A stretch of DNA of 11,626 nt, from NCBI GenBank assembly GCA_031367405.1, contig JANLPT010000380.1, positions 1-11,626 on the forward strand. The letters run 5' to 3'. Positions within the stretch are counted from its first letter, which is position 1; each line of letters opens with the position of its first letter. Positions 1-7,700 of the stretch are shown here, in pieces. Source of the stretch: JALHNI01 sp031367405. Its GTDB lineage: Bacteria > Acidobacteriota > Terriglobia > Bryobacterales > Bryobacteraceae. The notes beneath the pieces were generated by a model. It ran no database searches. It was not told the DNA's origin and was given only the letters and a program-made list of their open reading frames with translations. A program made the position numbers and the translations under genes.

Positions 1-177
1 CGCCGCCGTCAGCGCAGTGGAAAACGTCGTCGCCGCCGTCTGCACCACGGCCAGCGTGGGCGCGGGTTTGGTGTAGTTCGCATTGCCAGTCATACTGGCG
101 ATGATTTGACTCGTCTTGGTGACGAGGTTGGCATCCGCCAGCCTGGCGAAGTTCAGTGAGACTATGGGCTTTTTAAT
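1..177 (-). CDS. N-terminal part of an MTGNxN-type hypothetical protein, cut by the window edge; no canonical start
   Basis: On the minus strand an open frame runs from codon 177-175 to the window edge, giving 59 residues that begin I-K-K-P-I-V-S-L-N-F-A-R-L and continue through S-M-T-G-N-A-N-Y to a Thr/Ala-rich helix. From memory, this N-terminal pattern (a short basic start, then MTGNxNF, then PxPxL and an Ala-rich stretch) belongs to uncharacterised proteins common in Verrucomicrobiota and Bacteroidota, often followed by fibronectin type III-like domains that would lie outside the window. The expected first codon (Met-Lys-Lys) is ATT at 177-175. An in-frame TGA lies at 204-202 with no ATG or GTG between, and no Shine-Dalgarno is visible. 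The first in-frame ATG (93-91) would remove the conserved start. It may use ATT, or be a copy that lost its 5' end. Function is unknown. Confidence 0.6.
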   Translation of the reverse strand, partial: MKKPIVSLNFARLADANLVTKTSQIIASMTGNANYTKPAPTLAVVQTAATTFSTALTAA

Positions 178-202
178 AACTAGATATGATTCGATACTAT
201 CT

Positions 203-223
203 CACTAGTCGGGATGACTAGTG
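203..223. repeat. Perfect 8-bp inverted repeat (CACTAGTC / GACTAGTG)
   Basis: CACTAGTC (203-210) and GACTAGTG (216-223) are exact reverse complements separated by GGGAT. The palindrome lies about 25 bp upstream of the first codon of the minus-strand edge gene, in operator or promoter position for it. It could equally be a junction left by a rearrangement. No T-run follows on either strand, so a terminator is unlikely. Confidence 0.5.
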
Positions 224-589
224 TCGTCGCCCGCCCCAGGCACCGGAACAGCCTCCCCTCACCCATCTTCCAGCCAGCCGTGCCGGGAAAAGAATGCTCT
301 CACATCCCTCCCGGAGCCACCAACCATCGGACAGTTACAAAGTCCCGCGGATTCGTCCGCGGAAGGCTTTCTGCGTTTCATGGAAAAGACATACGGGAGA
401 AATACTTAGCAGCATCGGTGCCAGCCGGTTCACCACCGGTATTTTCTCCCGCGAAATGAACGTTTGTCAGAGGACGTGGCCTCCTTGTCAGGCAACAAAA
501 GGACCGAGGAGGATGACATGGAGACCGATCCACCCTGCAACGGGATCAAGTCACCTGTCTTAAACATTTTGTCACCCGGAAAAAAGGTC
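224..589. other. Gene-free stretch left of the insertion sequence
   Basis: I see no convincing gene here. Open frames on both strands are short, overlap one another and show no family resemblance. It holds a TTCG-loop hairpin (345-362) and, from about 463, degenerate copies of a short repeat with the core TTTTGTCACCCGG (best copy 566-579). A small frame beginning ATG at 518, after a good GAGGAGG (506-512), would have run about 47 codons across the insertion point before the IS arrived. It resembles nothing I know and is not called. Confidence 0.5.
345..362. repeat. 7-bp hairpin with TTCG loop
   Basis: CCGCGGA (345-351), loop TTCG (352-355) and TCCGCGG (356-362) form a perfect stem-loop. UUCG loops are common in stable RNA hairpins, although the closing pair here is A-U and not the most stable C-G. 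There is no clean T-run after it on either strand, so terminator function is only a possibility. Confidence 0.5.
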
Positions 590-597
590 ACGTCGTA
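590..597. repeat. Left target-site duplication of the IS (ACGTCGTA)
   Basis: ACGTCGTA immediately precedes the left inverted repeat and recurs exactly at 2041-2048, immediately after the right inverted repeat. This is the 8-bp duplication left by the insertion event. Confidence 0.93.
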
Positions 598-610
598 GGG
601 TGTGACCGCC
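598..610 (+). repeat. Left terminal inverted repeat of the IS
   Basis: GGGTGTGACCGCC, the exact reverse complement of 2028-2040. This end lies downstream of the transposase gene. Confidence 0.92.
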
Positions 611-671
611 GGGTGATGTAGAAGGGTGGGGCTCGTGGGGCGAGACATTGCCTTACTGTCTATTGGTGAAA

Positions 672-1965
672 CTACCAGCCGAGCACCTGCACCTTGCCCC
701 AGAACTGCTCCCAGCGTCCCGTGCTTTGATAGAGCGAACGCAGGGTCAACACCGCTTGCAGTCCTTTGCGCTTCCACTTCATCCCACTGCAAGACACGCG
801 TTGTTTGACCACGTGTTTGCACGCGGCTTCGATCACTCCGCTGCCAATGGGTAGATTCAGTTCCTGGTTCACCGCGTAATCCATGCGGCCAAGATTGTTG
901 CCCACATAGCGCACGGCGTCCACCAACGCCGCTTCCACTTCGCCGCCAAAACCTCCCGCCTCCAGCGCGCGAGTTAGCTTGCGCTGGAGCTTGTGAGCTC
1001 CCTTTGGATCGTGTTTGAGTTCGTGGAGCGCCTCCTCCAGCCATGCCTGCCGCGCGGCCTGCGTCTGGCCAAAGGCCGGCGCAGTCCTGGCCACGTATTC
1101 GCTCACATGGTAAAAGTCCAGGGTGCAGCTATCGCACTGTGTTGCGAGCCACCCTTGCAAGTCCGGTGCGCCGTCGCACAGCCCCAGCCAGGGCAGCTTG
1201 CCATAGCGTCCGTCCAGTCGGTCGAGTTCGCGCTCCATGCGCGCGAGAAAGGTGCCTTTACCCTCCTCGGGCGCCTGGGCCACATAGATGGTCTCCAGGC
1301 GGCTGCCTTCCGCATCCAGCAGGTCGATGGCACCCACCATGATCTGCTTGTAACCTTCATGGCAGATGGCTCCGCAAGTCCCATCGAGATAGACCACGAC
1401 CGCCTTTGCCTCCCCGGGTAAAGCCGCCGGTGCATAAGTCCAGTGATCCTCCTTCCCCAGCGCCCGCCGGCCCAGCTCCTGGCTGACATCCTGCAAGTAA
1501 CTCAGACTAAAGGCGAGCTGGTGGGATAACTCCAACTCCCGCTGCAGGCAGCGTCCACTGAGCGACACATGCTTTGCGGCGAGTATCTGGCAGAGGCCGA
1601 TGGAAGCGTTTTCGCAGATGCGCGCGTGGTGTTCCAGCGGGCAGAAAGTCCTGCCGCCATCGCTGCTTTGATAGGTGTGACGTTCCAGCGCCACCTCGCC
1701 AAAGAGCGTCTTGTAACACGCCGGAGCGCGGCCCTTGGAAGTCATCGTATGAGAGCCAAAGCGGATCGGCTCACCCTCGGTGTCATAGCGGCCGAGAGCC
1801 TCGGTCATCACCTCCTGGCCGATGCCATTGAGCGCCTGCTGCAACCCCCCGCTCCAGCTCCAGCGGACCACCGATCTGCTCGCGCGCCGGGATTTCGATG
1901 GTCAGAGTGAGTCGTGTTTTCCCATCGTGAGTGTGGGCGGTGGATTGGCTGATGATCTGGATCAT
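672..1965 (-). CDS. ISKra4-family DDE transposase, split by a frameshift at a G6 run
   Basis: This enzyme would cut and join the IS ends. The most credible start is ATG at 1965-1963 with AAAGGG about 5-10 bases upstream, encoding M-I-Q-I-I-S-Q-S-T-A. That frame runs to a run of six G (1850-1845 on the minus strand), where it must shift +1 (or lose one G) to enter the long frame ending at 672. The joined product is about 430 residues. The long frame is also readable alone from GTG 1871 as 399 residues. In long-frame numbering the acidic triad is D163 (YLDGT), D233 (LCDGAPDL) and E348 (GSGVIEAACKH), followed by the family signature K-Q-R-V-S-C-S-G-M-K-W and an AVLTLRSL helix. Family assignment is firm. 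Whether the split is programmed, a slippage site, a disabling mutation or a homopolymer sequencing error cannot be told from one copy. Confidence 0.9.
1845..1850 (-). other. G6 frameshift or slippage site in the transposase
   Basis: Upstream reading is GAG CGG GGG GTT; downstream transposase reading is GGG TTG CAG CAG. Removing a single G from the six-base run restores one continuous frame that joins the N-terminal peptide from ATG 1965 to the DDE domain. A G6 tract is a plausible site for polymerase slippage, but also a common site of mutation or sequencing error. Confidence 0.75.
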
Positions 1966-1980
1966 TTCGCCCTTTCAATA

Positions 1981-2001
1981 GTACGAGTATTCCCATCGTA
2001 C
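1981..2001. promoter_or_regulatory. Inverted repeat upstream of the transposase, possible operator
   Basis: GTACGA (1981-1986) and TCGTAC (1996-2001) are exact reverse complements 9 bases apart, lying 16-36 bases upstream of the transposase ATG and inside the IS. The adjacent AT-rich segment (about 2004-2025) is the likely promoter region. Operator function is inferred from position only; I could not fix clear -35 and -10 boxes. Confidence 0.35.
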
Positions 2002-2027
2002 AAGTTATATTTACCATAACATTATGC

Positions 2028-2040
2028 GGCGGTCACACCC
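2028..2040 (-). repeat. Right terminal inverted repeat of the IS
   Basis: GGCGGTCACACCC, the exact reverse complement of 598-610. This end lies upstream of the transposase start and carries its promoter region nearby. Confidence 0.92.
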
Positions 2041-2048
2041 ACGTCGTA
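2041..2048. repeat. Right target-site duplication of the IS (ACGTCGTA)
   Basis: Identical to 590-597 and directly adjacent to the right inverted repeat. Confidence 0.93.
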
Positions 2049-2096
2049 CCACATAGACCTCTTGCAGGAAGAAACATGGTCGCGACGGCTGACATC

Positions 2097-2229
2097 ATGA
2101 CGCTGCAAGGTAACAAAGACATTTTGCAGGGTAGCAAAGACCTCAAGCTGTCTGGAAAAATGATTTTGTCACCCGGTAAAGAGTCATCTCCACCCAGCGC
2201 CATCCTCGTGTTACCCAGCAATGCGTCCC
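2097..2229. repeat. Cluster of degenerate ~20-base repeats, right half
   Basis: Successive units resembling TTTTGtcAcCcGGtAAcAAAGAC occur near 2101, 2120, 2143, 2163 and 2205. ATTTTGTCACCCGG at 2163-2176 matches 566-579 exactly. Read from ATG 2097 in one frame, the units encode a repetitive peptide (T-L-Q-G-N-K-D-I-L-Q-G-S-K-D) that stops at 2245. I treat this as an intergenic repeat or gene relic, because the units left of the IS use another frame. Confidence 0.4.
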
Positions 2230-2566
2230 TTCACCCGCCCCTTTGAGAAATTGTCTGAGAATGAGGTTGATGAATCCCGGCAATTTCGAGAGAAACACAA
2301 CTTCAGTCGGCAGCTCCTCAAGCAACCCCATTTGCGGCATGAACCCGGTCCCTCACTCCGAAACACCCGTTTCTCCACGGGAAACGAAGGCTTTTTGCTC
2401 CGCACGGACAAGCAGACAAGCTAGGCGGGCGGGATTTTTCGGGAGAGTCCAGTTTCTTATCCAAAAGCGCGATTTTACCGCCGATCGCGGACGGCGGCAC
2501 CACTTGCTGCCTCGTGGCTGGCCGCTCCAGCGACCAGCGGGCCCAAAGTGGCAGTCTTCCTCCGCC

Positions 2567-2600
2567 TGCCCGGCTCACCGCTGGAGCGGTGAGCCGGGCA
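2567..2600. repeat. 34-bp GC-rich palindrome
   Basis: TGCCCGGCTCACCGCT (2567-2582) and AGCGGTGAGCCGGGCA (2585-2600) are exact 16-base reverse complements around a GG centre. As RNA this folds into a stem of about 14-15 pairs. No T-run follows, so it is not a classical terminator. It lies about 110 bp upstream of the exported-protein gene and may be a REP-like intergenic element or a binding site. Confidence 0.75.
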
Positions 2601-2633
2601 AGACCGACGCCGCGCCCCATCCCCTTTCACGCA

Positions 2634-2679
2634 TTTCGCAGGCATAGCCTGCCACTCCTTTCGCGGGCACCAGCCTGCC
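2634..2679 (+). repeat. Imperfect direct duplication of a ~20-base motif
   Basis: TTTCGCAGGCATAGCCTGCC (2634-2653) is followed by TTTCGC-GGGCACCAGCCTGCC (2659-2679), differing by a few substitutions and one indel. The first copy contains a small hairpin (GCAGGC / ATA / GCCTGC, 2638-2652). Role unknown. Confidence 0.5.
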
Positions 2680-2710
2680 GTTAGTTAGCAGAAAAACTCG
2701 AAATCTGGAT

Positions 2711-4732
2711 ATGAGAACACCATTCCGCATCTTGTCCGCCGTGCTCGCGCTTGCGCTGTTTGCCCCATTGCTTCGGGCGGAGACAGTCACGCACAAATTC
2801 CGGGTGCCACTCCAGATGGCCGCGCACGGCTTCACCGTGCGACGACATGTGAACGCTCCGACATCGGGATTCACGGCGTGCCCCATTACTTACATCGGCA
2901 TTAACGATCTCAATTTCGGTCCGTCGGCCTATCTCGAATTCACAGCGTCCATCGGAATGAATGAGGGCGCTGATTGGTTTCAGATCCAGGATTCGTTAAC
3001 CGGAGGATTGAGTAATGCGTGGAACCTAAACGATTCGGCCTACCCGCCCGGAAGCCCTTTAATTTCCACGGGCTGGTCGGGTTCCACCGGGGCAAATGTC
3101 TTTTTTGCGGTGCCATCCGCGCGCGAAGGCCACGTATTTTGCGTCAAATCGAACAATGGCATCGTCTTTCCGGCGCAGTCGGGCTCGCTCTTAACCATGG
3201 ACATCTCCGACGGGATGGGCGGCACCAATTCGGTGAACTATGCGCTGATCAACGTGTGGGCCTCGGTGCCGTATGGAACGTTTTACGGGGATGTTTTCCA
3301 ACTCTTGGACCTCACGGCCATGCAGACGGCCCCGGCTGGTGTCGCCAACCTCGCGAATCCGGCGGTGGTTTGGACGGCGCACTCGGGTTCTGCGGTGCTG
3401 ATCACCCTTGGCCCGGCGGAGGTGGGAAATGATTTCGTGCTGCATACCTCGTCCGGTTCATTGCAGTCTTTGCACGCGGTTGCTTCCGGTCCGACCAGTG
3501 CGCAAACGGCGTTGGTGACGGGCGTGGCTGGGCTGCGTGAAAGTGTGTGGCTGGTCCGAAGCGATGGCGTCACTTCGCCCACGGCAACGATCTCGCAGGC
3601 GGGAAGTGAGCTGAATTGGACGAATTACTTTCCCGCTGACTACGTCCCGTCGTGGACTCTTGCCCAGTTTCGCATCGGGCCATCGCGCGCGGGGCATTCC
3701 TTTACGGTTCGGCATACGAATGGGCCGGGCGTGCCCTTCTTTCAGGTGCCTTTTTCGATTCCGGAGGATTCTGTTTCAAATGGACATGTCGCAATCACCG
3801 ATAGCGCGAGCCAGCCGGTCGATGCCACGTTTTTCGAGCGATATGTCTATATCGACGAGAAGAAGGACTGGACGCTTTATGACGAGAACACTTCCGAGAA
3901 CCTTGATCAGGTCACCTCTGCGGGGGATGGACCCGGGGTGTGGCATGCGTCGGTCCCTCCCGGGAAGATTTCCCTGAATATTCCGAACTGGAGAAAGGGC
4001 CATACCCTTGTCGTCTTGCAGGGATCTTACCGCCCGGTCGAGATTGATCCGAGCTATACAGCAACGACGAGCTATCTCACCGGCACGCGCTACTCTTCTC
4101 AAGGAACTCCGCAGGCGCGGACCTATACTTTTCAATTCGTGCCCGCCCTGGCCACCGGCAATCCGGCGCAGCCTTTCTGGCTGGTGGATGGGAACGAATA
4201 TTTTTACTGCGGGGCCAACGAGCGCAGTCCGGCGGAGTGGTATGGGCCGCTGGAAATGCTCTCGCTTTCGCTGAATGAGAGCCGGTGGAGCCATGAGCTT
4301 TACCTGCGGCATTTTGATGGCACCCAAATTCGGATTCACCGCAGCAATTTGCAAGGCGGCTGGAATCTCACCGGCAGCGGGAGCGTGTTTTCCAGCTTCG
4401 GCATCTTCGAGGGTCTCGCCTGGCGGCAGCCGCTTTTTGGCTACGCTGTATTCGATTTGACCACCGGCGAATTGTCGGCTGCCAACACTCCGGCTCTTGC
4501 TGCCTGGGGCACGAATAATACCGATACGGACGGGGATGGCTTGTACGATTGGGCCGAGGTTCTTCTCGGCACCGTTCCGGTCCTCGCGGACACCGATGGA
4601 GATGGCGTGAATGATTTTGCGGACAAATTTCCCCTCGATCCGACCCGCTGGGCTTGGGGCGCTGATGTGAACGATCACACCCCGCCTGTCCTCACGCTTT
4701 CCTCCCCCGCCGGGGCCACCCTCGTCCCGTAG
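2711..4732 (+). CDS. Exported repeat protein with DxDxDG calcium-binding tail, Rhs-associated
   Basis: Encodes 673 residues. Residues 1-23 are a signal peptide (M-R-T-P-F-R, then a Leu/Ala core ending L-L-R-A before E24), so the protein leaves the cytoplasm. Residues about 25-590 carry around five diverged repeats of roughly 100 residues, each with a G-H-x-F-x-V-like strand: AAHGFTVRRH (37), REGHVFCVKS (138), VGNDFVLHTS (238), AGHSFTVRHT (327) and KGHTLVVLQG (429). Tryptophan/Asp-rich strands lie between them. Residues 604-640 hold two thrombospondin type 3-like calcium loops (DTDGDGLYDWAE and DTDGDGVNDFAD). The last 17 residues (TPPVLTLSSPAG...) look like the first strand of an Ig-like domain that then stops, so the gene may have been shortened. 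No enzyme motif is seen. It ends 41 bp before the Rhs gene on the same strand, suggesting one operon and a surface role linked to the Rhs protein. The start is chosen for the signal peptide; no Shine-Dalgarno is visible. Confidence 0.85.
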   Translation: MRTPFRILSAVLALALFAPLLRAETVTHKFRVPLQMAAHGFTVRRHVNAPTSGFTACPITYIGINDLNFGPSAYLEFTASIGMNEGADWFQIQDSLTGGLSNAWNLNDSAYPPGSPLISTGWSGSTGANVFFAVPSAREGHVFCVKSNNGIVFPAQSGSLLTMDISDGMGGTNSVNYALINVWASVPYGTFYGDVFQLLDLTAMQTAPAGVANLANPAVVWTAHSGSAVLITLGPAEVGNDFVLHTSSGSLQSLHAVASGPTSAQTALVTGVAGLRESVWLVRSDGVTSPTATISQAGSELNWTNYFPADYVPSWTLAQFRIGPSRAGHSFTVRHTNGPGVPFFQVPFSIPEDSVSNGHVAITDSASQPVDATFFERYVYIDEKKDWTLYDENTSENLDQVTSAGDGPGVWHASVPPGKISLNIPNWRKGHTLVVLQGSYRPVEIDPSYTATTSYLTGTRYSSQGTPQARTYTFQFVPALATGNPAQPFWLVDGNEYFYCGANERSPAEWYGPLEMLSLSLNESRWSHELYLRHFDGTQIRIHRSNLQGGWNLTGSGSVFSSFGIFEGLAWRQPLFGYAVFDLTTGELSAANTPALAAWGTNNTDTDGDGLYDWAEVLLGTVPVLADTDGDGVNDFADKFPLDPTRWAWGADVNDHTPPVLTLSSPAGATLVP

Positions 4733-4773
4733 TTTTAATTTCCAGTCCGGCCACCCCCAAATTCATACACCCG

Positions 4774-7700
4774 ATGAAACCAAACTATTTCCACCGCTTC
4801 ACCGCCCTCGTCCAAATCGTCGCCATGCTGGGCTCGACCTATCCCGCTCCGCTGCTGGCGCAGGTCGAATCGGAGCCTGCTTCGATTGCCAGCACCGAGC
4901 CGCTTTCCTTGCCGCCCACCGGGCCGCAGCCGGAGGCCGGGCTGTTGCACGAGCAAGAGCAGATGCTGGCCAGGCAGGCGGTTTCTTTCTCCGCGCTGGA
5001 GACGGCACGCCGGGCGACCGCAGGCTCCGGGGAGGAGGCGTTTGTGCCGGAGCCGGTGCGGCAGGTGCCGGTGCGGCAGGTGCCGGTGTTTCCGAAGTTT
5101 TCCGATCCACCGACCGATGCGGAGATTGGCCTGATCCAGCTTTTCGATTCAATTCCCGTTCCCTTTGGTGCGGGAAAACCGGGTGAGAATATCGAGTTCG
5201 TGCGCGCCTTGGAAAAAGGGCGGGAACTTGGGTGGCTGCACAATGGGCTGGATGCCTTCGAGGAATATGTGCGCATGCATCGCGGCTCGCGGTGGGAGGT
5301 GGCGGTGCGGCGGGAGATTGCGCAGTTATTGCTGCGCGATGGATTTTTTACCAGTGCCACCACGGCTCTGGAGCGGGCTTGGGACGCCGCGAAGGGAGCG
5401 CAGGAGCCTTCGTCGCGCGAAGCCGCCGACCGGATCGCGGCCCAACTCGCGGAACTTTATGCGCAAACCGGAGCAAAGGCGCAGCTTGCCGCGCTGGCCG
5501 AAGCCACCAAAGACCGCCCGATGTCCGAGGTGATCCTCGACCGCCTACACCACGCGCCGATGAATTTTGGCGCGGAGGCCGTGCGGGGCCGCACCGGAAA
5601 GGGCACCTGTGGAGTCAGCGCGCTGGCGGACGTTTGGGCGGCATTGGCTCCGAACAAACCGGAGCTTCCCCTCCTGAAAGATCACGAAAAGCGGGTCCGG
5701 CTGGGCTTGGTGCCGGGGCCGCAGGGTTACTCCCTCCGCCAGCTCGGAGCACTCGCGGATGCGGCGGGTTTCCCCATGCGCGCCATCCGCCGTGCCCCGG
5801 CCAAAGCCGGTGCGAAGGCTGGCTCGGAGTGGCCGGTGCCTTCCATCCTGCACTGGAAACGCGGGCATTATTCCGCGCTCATCCGGCGGGCGGGTTCACA
5901 GTATCTTTTACGCGACCTTTCGCTGGGCGGCGACCGTTACATCACTGCCGCAGCTTTGCGCGAAGAGGCGAGCGGTTTTCTGCTCGTCGAGGATAAACCG
6001 CTGGCTCAGGGCTGGGAAAATGTGCCGGTGGCCGAGACGGAAAAGGTTTTCGGGACCCAAGCGAGCGAATACTATAGCAATCCCGAAAATCCCAAGTGCG
6101 ACAAGAAAGGCGGCAAGGGCTGCTGCGGCATGCCGGTCTTTGATTTCGGTTATTACAAAGGCGCGCTTCTCATCACCGATTCACCAGTGGGTTACACCCC
6201 GGCGCGCGGTCCAGACATGCATTTTACCCTGAGCTATAACCACGTCGATCCAAACGATGTTTCCGGAATCGGGACCGGAACGGCCGGCCCGAATTGGTCC
6301 TGGTCTGCTTTCGGTGGGATGGGACAGGCCTATGTGGAGATCGATCAAAACGGGACCGATATGAGTGTTCACGAGGCCGGAGGAACGATCGAGCGATACG
6401 AGGGAGTGCTTGGCGCGGTGCCGACCTTTAATTACGACTATCAATGTCCAGTTCCTGCTGAAACACCTGTCGAACAACTTCCTCTTTTCGGCGGGACATA
6501 CACTTATTCTACGGGCGATTTGGAGGCGGCTACTTTCACACCGACGTCGAACTATTACAGCAAAGCGACCTTGCAGCGTTTCAACTCACCGGGATACGCT
6601 CTCGCCAAGCCAGCGGCGTGGACTGCGGAGGAGACGGTGGATTGGTCTTCGCATCTCTTCCCGCAATTTGAAGAAGGAGACGTGTGTAACGTCAATAACG
6701 CGATTTGGAACCGGCCACTCACGCTCGCGAAGCGTAACAGAGTCCCCTATTACGAGCGCGTGCAGCAGGATGGCACCCGCGAAGTCTTCGACCTCAAAGC
6801 CGGTACGCGCTATTTGCTGACGAAAATCATCTACCCGGATGGCGGAGAGGTCCATTTCAACTTTGGCGGCGATCTGATCCTCGATTCCGTCTCGGACTAC
6901 ACCGGGGCGACCACCACTTTTGCCTATGAGAAGCCGGGTTTTCCGAAGCTGATTACCAAAGTGACCGATCCGTTTGGCCGCACGGCGGTGATGGAATACG
7001 ACGCCAGCGGACGGCTGATCGCGATCACGGATGCGGCGGGGATGCGCTCGAGTTTCGAGTATCGGGGCGGCTCGGCCTTCATCCAGAAAATGACGACGCC
7101 TTATGGCGAAACCACCTTTTCCTACAGCCGGCCTGCCTTGGGCATCCGCGTGCTGGAGGCGACCGATCCCCTCGGCGGGCGGCAGCGCCTGCAATGGGGT
7201 AGCGGCGGTGATGCCACTTCGTATTGGGATCAGCGCGCCATGCGCAATGCCGGGAATGCGCCTCCCGATCCCTCGGCCGCCCACGTTTACATCTGGGCGG
7301 TGTCGGCGCAAACTTCCTTCGCCCTTCGCCCCATCCTGATCAAGGAGAAGCATCCGTTGGAAAACGAAATCACCTACACCTACGACGGGCAGCCTGCGGG
7401 AAGCTCCAATGTCGCGGGCACGACGGGACAGCCGGAGACGATCACGCGGATGGTCCCCAGTCCGATCCTGAACGACCCGGACCTCCCGCAGACAACGCAA
7501 TATGAGTACGATGCGAACGGGCACGCGACCAAAGTGACCGATCCCAAGGGACGGGTCACGGAGTATCCTTATGTGGGACATGATCTGGCGTCGGTGAAGC
7601 AATTCATCAATGCGCCGGGCAACGTGCATTACGACACCCTTGCGGCGTATGCGAATTACCATCCGCAAGCGCATGCCCCTCAGCAAGTGACGGATGCCGC

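Larger units (their letters stand above)
598..2040. mobile_element. Complete ISKra4-family insertion sequence, 1443 bp
   Basis: The element is bounded by perfect 13-bp terminal inverted repeats, GGGTGTGACCGCC (598-610) and GGCGGTCACACCC (2028-2040), and flanked by identical 8-bp copies of ACGTCGTA. It contains one transposase gene on the minus strand filling nearly its whole length. The protein family, the GGG start of the ends, the length and the 8-bp duplication fit the ISKra4 family. From memory, 8-bp duplications and a possible two-frame organisation point to the ISMich2 subgroup; this was not checked. The intact duplication and perfect ends suggest a fairly recent insertion. It landed in an intergenic repeat region, so no recognisable gene was broken. 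The split transposase frame leaves its present activity uncertain. Confidence 0.93.
2049..2710. other. Gene-free stretch between the IS and the exported-protein gene
   Basis: No convincing gene is present; frames on both strands are short and show no family pattern. The left part (2097-2230) carries tandem degenerate copies of the same short repeat seen left of the IS: GGTAACAAAGAC, GGTAGCAAAGAC, and TTTTGTCACCCGG at 2164-2176. The right part holds a 34-bp palindrome (2567-2600), a smaller CCGCCG/CGGCGG inverted repeat (2478-2497) and two near-copies of a 20-base motif (2634-2679). The promoter of the gene starting at 2711 should lie in the last part, but I see no clear boxes and no Shine-Dalgarno. 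Confidence 0.5.

Noticed and set aside
518..597. Short frame with a good GAGGAGG site that would continue across the insertion point
   Set aside because: Only about 47 codons when the IS is removed, no homologue known to me, and its sequence is part of the degenerate repeats.
430..1044. Open minus-strand frame of 204 codons crossing the left IS end
   Set aside because: It overlaps the transposase C-terminus in another frame, spans the IS boundary, is rich in Ser/Arg/Gly without family pattern, and so is a chance frame.
2478..2600. Possible CRISPR or attC array from clustered inverted repeats
   Set aside because: The repeats are single, of different sequence and without regular spacers, so neither array type is supported.
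2243..2647. 134-codon plus-strand frame before the exported-protein gene
   Set aside because: Runs through the 34-bp palindrome and other repeats, has no ribosome-binding site, and its composition does not look coding.
3776..4678. 300-codon minus-strand frame
   Set aside because: Antisense to the exported repeat protein, which has a signal peptide and recognisable calcium loops; the antisense product has none.
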